Below, in pieces: positions 32,897-43,100 of a stretch of 64,000 bases of DNA. Source of the stretch: Branchiostoma floridae (Eukaryota > Chordata > Leptocardii > Amphioxiformes > Branchiostomatidae); NCBI RefSeq assembly GCF_000003815.2, contig NC_049985.1:8520251-8584250 (forward strand), written 5' to 3'. The notes beneath the pieces are model-generated. The model was not told where the DNA came from, did not search any database, and saw nothing but the letters and a program-made list of their open reading frames with translations. Position 1 is the first letter of the stretch. Each line of letters starts with the position of its first letter. The position numbers were made by a program, and so were the translations under genes.

Positions 32897-33034
32897 TATA
32901 TATAACTAGAAAACCGTGTGGCACTGACAGCGGTCCTACCGCTTCATCTATTCAACTTTGTGGCCCTGACAGACAGGAGAAAAGTAAGGACTGTAACTAA
33001 GAGCATGCAGGTGGCGTGGTGGCCTTTTGGGTAG

Positions 33035-33916
33035 GGTTTACGGAAAACCCCGGGCCCAGCAGGCTAGCCTGGCTACCCTTTTTGGGTCCCAAGGTTATGC
33101 ATCATGGATTTTTGCCCGTAATGTAACTTTATTTAAAGCTATTACTGGGTAACTGGTAAATTCCAGCTCAGGGTGCAATGGACAGAAGGCAATAGTTTGG
33201 TCATGTTTATAGGGGCAGCGTGGGGTGGGAGTCTGGAGTACAGCAATGCACAACCCACCACCTAACCAGAACCTTCGGTTCTTTAACCTACCTACCTACC
33301 TAGTCCCTTGACCTCCAGGTCGTTGCGCGTTGCGGGGACAAGGCAGACATGAAGATAGAGAGTTGCCTCCAGGTTCGTCTCTCCCTAGCCAGGGTTAACC
33401 TCTTTAACATGGACACTGTACATGTACTCTTCCCTAGCCTGGCCTGTGGCTATACTGCCAGTCAGGCCTGCATTTAGTATTGTGGCTATCAGTCACGACC
33501 CCTTGTTTGATCCTGCACAAAATGATGGAATAACACAAAGTATATGATATACATGTACATTATACAAAGTTAACTAACAACCAATCCAACAACCCACCCC
33601 CAAGTTGACATAAATATAAAAGCACATACATGTACATTCAAGATCAAGCACACTTACTTGACGTGTGAGACGTCCCTTTTGGATGTGATTTTTTTTCAAA
33701 GCACCTATCTTTTCCTGGCCCATTCTACCAGTTTTCTTAATTCATCATTGTACCCCTCCTCTTCAGTACATTCTGTGCCAGACTTGGTATTAAGTTCATG
33801 TTAGCTTTTCTTCCATTCTTGATAAAGTTGTTCATTGCATCACCCCCATGTCTACCCTTGGGGCCCAAAAAAGGGTAGCTTGACTAGCCTGCTGGGCCCA
33901 GGCTTTTCTGTAAACC
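33035..33916. mobile_element. 882-bp element with about 55-bp terminal inverted repeats
   Basis: GGTTTACGGAAAACCCCGGG, then GCCCAGCAGGCTAGCCTGGC at the left, pairs with GGTTTACAGAAAAGCCTGGG, then GCCCAGCAGGCTAGTCAAGC read inward from the right end. The interior has (ACCT)n at 33288-33302 and no long open frame, so it is non-autonomous. Confidence 0.78.
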
Positions 33917-33917
33917 T

Positions 33918-34150
33918 GTTGTTGACTCAGAACCTGGAGGTACTGGGTTCGAATCCCCGACAGGTCCCGATGTTGCACGCTTAGGAAAGGTTCTCTACAA
34001 CTTAACTCAACTCAGGTTCGAATGAGTTCCTAGCTTCGGCGTAAGGGACTTCCCTCGGACAGGGCATTAAATGGAAGTCCTGCATTGAGCATGTTAAAAA
34101 CATACTACACTAAATGGAGTAGGGTTCCATTACCGTGTGTGTGAATCAAA
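33918..34150 (+). mobile_element. tRNA-derived SINE, diverged
   Basis: A B box, GGGTTCGAATCCCC, near 33946 is followed by CTTAGGAAAGGTTCTCTAC and GGGCATTAAATGGAAGTCC, which match blocks of the better preserved SINE at 39613. It abuts the right end of the 882-bp element. Confidence 0.65.
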
Positions 34151-34569
34151 TAAATCTGTCTGGATTCATCTATTTGTTTTCTCCGTGGAAGGTATGGTGG
34201 AACAGGTGTTACTTGGTAGAAGACGCCTTTTCAAGGCCGCCATACTAAATAAGCAGCTTGAACTCTTGAGTACAAACCTTGTGTGTTACGCCATTGGGTG
34301 GTTTACCGGGTATATAATACAAACAAAACAGACCAGGCTCAATCCCATCATGAAGTGTTGCAAAATACTTTCTATCAGTTTGATGAGTGTTTTGTCTAGA
34401 GTAAACGGACGTAAACGATGCAATTGAAAAACATTTTGCAACAGCAGCCTAAAAAACATCTATTTCGCAATTAGAGAAGCATTCATATTTCACAAAGTTA
34501 TCACAGCCTAAACACCTCTAATATGCTAACAACCTTGTGTGGCGCTCTGGTTACATTGTTTCTGCATTT

Positions 34570-34901
34570 AAGCCGCATCAATTTTATTTGTTGTTTCTCA
34601 GATTCTTTTTCAGAAAAAAATTGGGTCGGTTGGTCAGAAAAAAAAAAAAAAATTTTGCAAAAAGTTGGGGGTAGGAGAGATAGAGGGACTTACGCAAGTT
34701 ACAGTTAATTTAGGGGGCCCTGGTAGCAGAGTCCAAATTTTGAAGAAAAATAAAAAATAGGCATGTAAAGCTACTGGAACCTGAGGCCCATAGTTAATTT
34801 GAGAAAAGGGAGACTGTGAAATTTGTCAACACGAGGTGTGGTCAAATCAGAAAAAATAGGGTCGGGAAATCCGAGAAACAACGACTAAAATTGGTGTGGC
34901 C
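34570..34901. mobile_element. GGCCACACCAATTTT-type MITE, subfamily 2
   Basis: GCATCAATTTTATTTGTTGT followed by TTCTCAGATTC at the left pairs with GGCCACACCAATTTTAGTCG followed by TTGTTTCTCGGATTTCCC inverted at the right. The interior contains A- and T-runs and GGGTCGG motifs. Confidence 0.65.
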
Positions 34902-34989
34902 GTATGAATAAAAAATGCACCAAGTCCTATTTACCAGTTATTTGGAGTTAGCCAGCTGGTTTCAAGATCAAAGCAATGATAAAATTGTG

Positions 34990-35215
34990 CTATGCTATAA
35001 TCTATGAGCCATAAATTCTAGCTAGTCATCAAACACATTCAAAAGGAAAAAGATATAAATACATGTCATTTACATTGTCTTTTATCAGGATTACCTGCAA
35101 TATTATTTGGACATGAAGCTTCACAAATTACAGCTAGGCATCAAACACATTCAAAAGGAACAAGATATAAATTCCATGTGATGACAATTGGTCAACTGTT
35201 ATCTCATCAGTCCGT
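34990..35215. repeat. Partial copies of the RAP1-downstream duplication unit
   Basis: Two partial copies of CATCAAACACATTCAAAAGG followed by AAAAAGATATAAAT, the second with GGACATGAAGCTTCACAAAT. Longer copies lie at 36357-36690 and 36748-36990. Confidence 0.7.
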
Positions 35216-35876
35216 AAAATGAGCACAAATATTCCGTAGATTGAAAAAAAAAGTATCAGAAAACAGATAACTAATGCCATAGAATGCCAAAATGAATCTA
35301 AAGTCAAAGAATAAGATGTGAAAGGACAAAAAGAAAAAAAACCTATTGTTGGTTGGGGGAGGTACCAATACAGAAAATTCAGGTCCAGAGGATCATTTCC
35401 AGGTCCGGATCTGAACCTGGACCTGATTGTCTGTGGAAACTTGAGAACTGGCAATACTCAAAACAATGGTAATTGGTCAATTTTGCTACAAAGGAATCTG
35501 TTTGGTGGATTATTGACTCCCACTGCATTTTAAAATCCCATCTTCATGTAATAAAGGCTAACAGTCTCTGTACCTTTGACTGTAGAAACTTGGTGCAATT
35601 GACTATAATCTCTACTTGACTTCGCTCTTGTTGTCTTCTTGGCCCCCCGGTTAGACCCCAAATGGCTGCCGACATAGTGTGTCTATTTTGTAATTGGCGA
35701 AACCTGTTCCTCTGTGTGTGTTTTTTTCAGTTCTGTTTTTTTCGGATTGGTCCAAGAAGAAAAAAATGTTTTGCACCCGTATGATGTACTGGTCCCTACA
35801 CCTAACTGTTGGTATACCATACCATGTGTGTTTAGTCCTATGTTCAACCTTCCTGGCCACTTTGATTTCATACTGA

Positions 35877-36237
35877 GGCCACACCAATTTAATTTCTTGG
35901 TTCACGGATTTTTTCATAAAAAATATGGAGCGAGAGGGCGAAATAAAAATAAAAATTGTAAAATGGTTGGGGTAAAGGTAAGGGCTAATCCAAAACATAA
36001 AGAATAAAACGTTTTCAGCTTGAAACATGTACAAAAGACTATTACTGTACAGTAACAGCACCTGTTCGTTGAAAATTACAAAAGTAGTGTCAGTTTTTAT
36101 GTTTGCTACACCAGAAAGTTGGTGAATGGTTTCATTTATGGTGAAAATTTGCTGAGTGGTAATTTTTATTTTTATTTTTTTTTCCAAAAAATAGAAGCGA
36201 GCGAATCCGTGAACCAAGAAATTAAATTGGTGTGGCC
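35877..36237. mobile_element. GGCCACACCAATTT MITE, complete 361-bp copy
   Basis: Perfect or near-perfect inverted ends of about 34 bp (GGCCACACCAATTTAATTTC and complement) are flanked on both sides by TGA, a possible 3-bp target duplication. Open frames of 97-188 codons run across it on both strands but encode the inverted repeats, not a protein family. Confidence 0.88.
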
Positions 36238-36356
36238 TGAAGGCAACTTTTTTTTTTGGCCAAACTTTTTTTTTATTCGCTCACTCGCATCAGTTTTGAA
36301 GTTCCCGGAGGATGTCATCCATATACATTTTTGTAATCAAATCAACATGGCCTTAC

Positions 36357-36990
36357 AAATAATAAATGGAACTTAATGAGATAACACCCACACTTTTACA
36401 GAAGGAAAAAAATAAATTCTTTTATCAAAATGTAATTTGACACCCACTTTCACATTAGTTTGCTTGGAGAAAATGTGATGATGGTGCCTTTTTATGTTAT
36501 GTGACATTGATCAACTCTCAAGGACTCTCATCAGGATTGCCTGCAATATCATTTGGACATTAAGGTCCAAAAATAACAGCTAGGCATTAAACATATTCGG
36601 AAGGAAAAAGATATAAATTCATGTCATTTACATGTGATGACAATTGGTCAACTGTTATCTCATTAGTTCGACTGAAAATTATACATGTGTACATCTCTAT
36701 AGTCATATCTCTATACAACGTTCTTTGGAGAATCCAGTCAGTTCCTTATAAATAATAAATGGAAACTTAATGAGATAGCACCCAGACTATTGAGAATTAC
36801 AGATTCTGAAGGAAAAAATAAATTCTTCTATCAAAATGTAATTTGACACCCACTTTCACGTTGATTTGCTTGGGGGAAATTTGATAACAATGTCTTTATG
36901 TGACACTGATCAACTCTCAAGAATGCTCATCTTGGATGGCCTGCAATATCATTTGGACATGAAGCTTCACAAATTACAGCAAGGCAACAA
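36357..36990. repeat. Tandem duplication of a unit of about 394 bp just 3' of RAP1
   Basis: AATAATAAATGGAA at about 36357 recurs at about 36751. Both copies continue with CTTAATGAGATA, AAAATGTAATTTGACACCCA and TGCAATATCATTTGGACAT. It probably overlaps the RAP1 3' UTR or its flank. Confidence 0.78.
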
Positions 36991-37065
36991 TAATCATGAT
37001 GACTATGCAACGACCATCCTTATTGCTGTGCACACCACCCCAATACTATGTACATTCAGCAGGGT

Positions 37066-37112
37066 TCACTTCTCCTCGTCAATGTCAGAACTCCATCCAG
37101 GTCTGGGAGTGA
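37066..37112 (-). CDS. TERF2IP: TERF2IP exon 11 (stop)
   Basis: The exon follows acceptor GTTTTGCAG and encodes VTPRPGWSSDIDEEK then TGA. It corresponds to the YPIWSRQDDIDLQ stretch of vertebrate RAP1, but stops where vertebrate proteins continue for about 25 residues. Confidence 0.85.
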
Positions 37113-40100
37113 CTGCAAAACAAAAACATGTCACACATACATTTGTAATATAGGGTATAGATATACGACTCAAGAAAAGAGGAAGGGCAAGTCAAGTCTT
37201 TTATGAGTGTTCCAGATAGGCGAAAGATGTCACATTGACAGGACTTATACAGTGACGAAAACCATCACTGGACAAGGGACTGCTACAGACGGACAGAACA
37301 GCAACACTTTTGGCAATGCTGGTGACCAACTGTCACTGATAACCGTATCTGTCATCTGTATATGAAGCACTTCTTAATAAGTATGTATTTAGTGTTGAAA
37401 AATCAAGTCTGTGTTCAATCTGTACTTTATATACTGTATTCATGCATCTTTATCATAACAGGAGCTTTCAACACATCATAATACAAGTACTAGTACTACA
37501 CAATGTACATACATGTAGTGCTAAGTGTTAGACAAGAGGACTGGCAAGGAGAATACAGAACAAAATTTTTGTGGTGGGTTTAAGTTTGCAGTAAAGCGGA
37601 CAGAACAAAAACAGCAAACATTAAACTATCAAAAACATTTCTGCACTTACAGTAGAACACACTAACTAGACTGACCGTGAGTTTTCTTGCCGGTGCGGAG
37701 GAATGTTCTTGTGGCACCCACATCCCCGCGGTGGTAGTACAGCGCACGTGTGACCATCAGGAGGGACAGGCTGAACTCAGTCATTAACTCCTGCACAGGG
37801 AGAAAGAAAAACATGTGTATTTCAGAACCAAGATTATCATTGAACATTAAAATCAATAAAAATCCTTGCAAATGTAGTGTTTCCCTCACTTTTCTGTCAA
37901 CCCCAATAACTTTATTTTCAAGAGATCTTTAACCTGAAAAAAATTATATGGTGAACTTGATTTTCAGAGTAGAGTTTCAGATCTTAATCCCTGAAAACTA
38001 GCTATGTCTCAAATTCACATAACACAGTTTTACAGCACAGCACTTTAAGATCAGATACATTTTTAAAATTCTGGAAAAATATCTTCTTTTAGAAATACAT
38101 TAAAAGGTTGCAATAGCAGGCTGCTAAACAAAGCTACTGCAAAAAAATTTTCACCAGCTTATACTTGTATAAATGAAATTGAATCAATTTACAGCAACGT
38201 TTGATTTGGAGTTCAAAGAATCGGCTTTCTGATTCTTTAGCACCGATACTAGTTACACTTCATCAATGTCTACATGTCGATACCTTGATTTTTACACATC
38301 CTTCCAGGACAGTCAGCAAGTGATCTTCATCCTCTTCATCCCCCCTGGGCTCATCTTCCAACATTCCTGTATAACATGACAGCTTCATTAGTTTGACAAG
38401 TAACTTCTGTCTGTTAGCATGAAAGTTTATCTGTGTTGGTAGAATACATTATAGAAATTGCTAAACTTTCTTTCCAACACTGAAATTAATATAGGGACTT
38501 ACCCTAAATTTTCGGTCAAACTCCGTCGACCTTGTTCACAGAATGACCCTCTCTATCTCCAGCAGTGACTTTCTGATACTTATGACCCTCTCCTGCAAAA
38601 GTGGCGTGTTCGTGACGTCAATGCTGGAGATAGAGAGGGTCATTCTGTGAACAAGGTCGACGAAAAGTTAGGGTAAGTCCCTATATTAATTTCAGTGTTG
38701 GAAAGAAAGTTTAGCAATTTCTATAACTTCTATCTGTATTGTCAAGACAATAATGCTACAGTCTGTAGAAAGTACAATCTGTGCTATAAATGGTTGAGAC
38801 AGTACAGTACCAAGGTAAGTTGGTAATATGAGCTGTGAGACATCAAAGTTACACCATGACACCCTGGAGCATATCCTGTAGTGTAACACAATGTGTGATG
38901 TGTTCCTATGTTTCTCACCATCCTCCTCTCTCAGTTCCTCCTGTGCTTCTGCAGCACTTGCTGGTTCCTGTACAGCATCAGAACCCACTTGTTGATGTTT
39001 GTCCTGCTTCACATCCTGAATGTCCCCATTCTTTCCATCGTTTGGGTTAAGTCGGGCTCTCTTTTCTGGCAGGATAGCCTCTTCTTTTACCTAGACAACG
39101 AGGTACATGGAAGGGTGCATACAATCATTATGCTCTTAAAAAAATAGGTCACAATATATCACAATATGATCTTAACAACTGTTCACACCATAGTTTTTTG
39201 GGTCATTCTTAATGACTATGTACTTGTCCCATTGGGACTTGTCAAACCATGCCTCAGCATTATGCCAAGAGTAGACGATGTCTCTCTAACAATGTAACAC
39301 TAACAGATACTGATAAGTGTAACTAAGAAAAGCTGGTTTTCTGGCTGACAGGACAGCAGATGCTGAAAGACTACAATTGCTGTATACACTGGGAGAGGCA
39401 CTTTGCATGATTGGAATGATTGGAGAGCAAGGAGTGGACCTGGTCTGGTAATTAGTGATGATGAGTATCCAACAATATTTGACATATTATAACAGAAGAT
39501 ACATTTACCAATATCCACATCCAAGTCAAACCATCAAATAGATACTATCATGTCACATCCCAATGCATAGATCTGGGTCTCTTTCCAAAGCTGACAGTAA
39601 ATGTGTCTTGTGGGACCGCGTGGCGCAGTGGCAGCGTGTTCAGCCTGTGACAGAGAGGTCACGGGTTCGAATCCGGCTGCCGTGTTACCGATCTTGTGCC
39701 CTTGGGAAAGGCACTTTACACGACTTTCCTCACTTTACTCAGGTGAAAATGAGTACCTAGCCTCGGCTAGAGCCGTCCCTCAGATAGGACGTTAAATGGA
39801 GGTCCCGTGTCTGGGGAGAGCCATACCCCTGGCATGTTAAAGAATCCGCCACACGTGCGATGTGAGTGGTTCAAAACCTACAGAACCTTGGCCGCACCTG
39901 GGGCAATAACTGTCGTATTGAGGTCACCTGAGTGGTACCGAATGGCAGCTCACTCCAGACACTTGCGACAGTCGTATTGAGGTCAACTGAGTGGCGCTGA
40001 ATGGCAGCTCGCTCCAGGCCCTTGCGATTTAGCCCCGCCTATTGTAAGCTCCTCGCAATTCAGCCCCTGGCTGCAAAGAGTGAGTAGTCGGCCCACACAA

Positions 40101-43100
40101 TAACAATAACAATAAATAGATTCTAAGCTACTGTAGCAGACGTAGGTCTCTGTAGACTCTACCTGTTTCTTCTTCACGTCAACTGCTAGGACTGCCAGGT
40201 GGTCATCCATGTCATCACTGCTGGCTGGCACCTCATGGGATTCTTTCTGTACTCCAGCCCCATCACTTCTTCCACAGGCACCTTGTGTCTTCTCTGGACA
40301 AAAAAAAAACAATAAGAGCCTTGTGGTCACTTGTGCCTATTCAGGTTGGTCAGCTTTGTTTCCCCGCAGGTCGGAGAGCTGACCACTTGATGTAGTCGGT
40401 GGGACAGGAGACGGGGCTGGAGACAGTGCCACAATGTGTCTGTCACATCTTCTGACTACTGCCACAGGTACTTCTTGATACACATAACTGTCACCTCTAA
40501 TAGACGTCTCAGAGAGCATCATTTTTACCACAATTAAATCACTATATATGCATTTTATCAGTGCCATTGAAACTGCTATCCTGCAAGTACATACCAAGTA
40601 TCTAATTAGCAAAGAAACACTATAATGATTTGTGTGGCAATAAAAGAAACATTTAAAAATGAAATATTTCACATGGACAAACAGACACAGTTCAGACAAG
40701 AAGTGTCCTACTGGCAAGGCCAAATTTCGATAATTATCAGGACACTTACCTTCCACTGGGGTGACTTTCCCTCGTCGTTTCAGGGGGCTTCTTCTGAGAG
40801 TTGTGCTGGCCAGCGTGGAATCCACTTGAGCAGAAGTCAATTGCGCAGAATTCACTTTTGCAGAAGTCGCTTGTGCAGAACTCGCTTGTGCAGAACTCGC
40901 TTGTGAAGAAGTTGCTTGTGCAGAAGTCGCTTGTGCAGAAGTCGTTTTTGCAGAAGTCCCTTGTGTGGAAGTCGCTTGTGCAGTAGTCATTTTTGCAGAA
41001 CTCCCTTGTGCAGAAGTCGCTTGTGCGGAACTCCCTTGTGCGGAACTCACTTCTGTAGGCTCTGTAGGGTCACCAGATTCCTTCTCCTCCTCATCAGAGG
41101 AGTTAAACATGTCTATGTTGATGCTGTCATCTTTGTTGGAGTGTTCACTTTGGTGCTCCTCTGCATCCCGTGGTGCATCTTTATCACCATCATCATCTGT
41201 GGTTGGACTTGCGTCCTTCCTGAACTGGATTCTTGAGTACTTTAATCTGTCACTCAACTGATAGAGGTGCTCTTTGCCCTTGAGGTGTTTCAGGTAATGG
41301 TCTCTCATGGCATGCCAGGAGTGCTTCGTTATCTGGAGTAGACAAATGTACAGCAGGTGTCACCTATCAAGGATTGGGCTCTTAGGGCTGTGTGTGTGTG
41401 TGTGTGTGTCTAGGACATGGTCAAGTTGCCTCGGGAATGTACATGTAAATCAATGTGCTTATTACAGCCGAACAAGCCATCAAGACTATGACATAAAAGC
41501 TTTGACTAAATTCAAATTTGCAATCGATGAAAGTTTGAGCCATATTCAATTATGCACTTCTTTCTATGGAAGTTTGTTAACGCCCCTGACTTGTAGACAA
41601 TTCTTGTCTCAACCATGCATTATACATGTTCAGACTGTACTTAATCATCAAGTATTTTGAACCTGTACCAAATCGATTTTCACCTTACAGTACCGGTATG
41701 CAGCCCCAATGCATTACAACCATGAAATTCCATGAAAGTCACAATAAGATTCTAGAAGATTTTTTCGTTTTCATTAGTGGACAACACTGTACCTTATACA
41801 GCGCCATTTCCTTCCATATTTTGTTGCCACCCACTGGTCTGGTTGGGTCAGAGTGCTCTGCTACATACTTAAGTATATTTATTTGTTCACTCCTCAGGAA
41901 CTTCTGGCGACTGAAAACAAACCATAAGAGTAATGTAGGAAAACAGTTCGGAAATAGCGATGAATCAGTTTGCAAAATGTGATAAAACAAATTTTGAAGT
42001 TACAGTGTGGTGCACGCAGCTTTAAAGAATTGACTGTACAAAACTTATATCTTCATACCCCTTTCCAGAAGTTGTCACTGACGCTTTGGAGGATGCTGCT
42101 GTAGAAGTCATTCTGGAAATATGATAAACATATTACAGAATGAGATGTGCATGAGTCCCCATATTCAGCATGACATCATATTCTAAAACTATTTACATTG
42201 ATTCTTTTTATGGCACTGTTGATTTCCCTGAAGGGTGAACTACAACATTACGGCGTATAGTTTCAAAGTGCTATAATAAAGATTTTATTTTTATTTTGTT
42301 GAATGTACATTTTGTATCTCGGCATGTTTTTATTTAGTTCTAATGTACATGTTCATGTGACTCTTGGAAGACAGGCATTACTGGGGACCAAAGGAAAATG
42401 TTATCTTTATTTCCCTACTATAATCATGTCTTGACATGACTGCAATTATACAGTCAGTTATAAAGTTACTAAGAAAATACATGATGCAGCAAAGGACGGT
42501 TCCTATGGCATTGTCTTCCCATAGGAATTATCTAACCACAATTTATACGAGTGACATTTGCATGCAATCCTTATGGAGTTGGTGACTTTGACAGGAATGT
42601 TTAACTATTTTTTTTTCCAGCAAGATGGACAGTAGTATTGATTTGTTCTGCCAGTTCATTCTAGTGATGCTGAAGAAGAGTGATGGATGTGGAAATGTCT
42701 AGAAGTACACCAATGAATTCTATCCAGAGATTAGTATCTGAATTCAAATACATGAAGCAAAGTACTTTGGCCTTTGCAGTCCCTTGCAAAATATAAGATT
42801 TATGTGTACAATAATTGTAGCCAGGACTCCCAAGAATATAAGTCAGAGCTAAAAGGTACAAAGAACTGAGGCACTCTGGCAGCTTTGACTTACTTATACT
42901 GTTCCAATGGTAGTAAGGTGTTCTTCTCCACACAGTCCAGAATATATCTGTGGGAGTAAGTGTCACAATCTCTCGTTGACTGCCCTTCTTCTGCGAGTCT
43001 GGAAGGACACAGGTCAGAACAGACATTACATGCTAACATTTCTCAGTATAGAAGGGACTGTGCCAATCTCTGTTTCAAATATATATATATATATTGTGTA

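Noticed and set aside
35651-36217. 188-codon open frame on the minus strand
   Set aside because: It runs through the 361-bp MITE. Similar peptide strings (VNQEIKLVWP) occur on both strands because they are the inverted ends, not a protein.
39617-39690. Possible tRNA gene
   Set aside because: The A and B boxes belong to the head of a 500-bp SINE with an AACAAT tail, and I see no proper acceptor-stem pairing.
40337-40749. Continuation of the RAP1 exon 6 frame
   Set aside because: A strong donor (GTAAGTGTCC) ends the exon at 40750, and exon 7 joins in phase. The continuation is hydrophobic and unlike RAP1.
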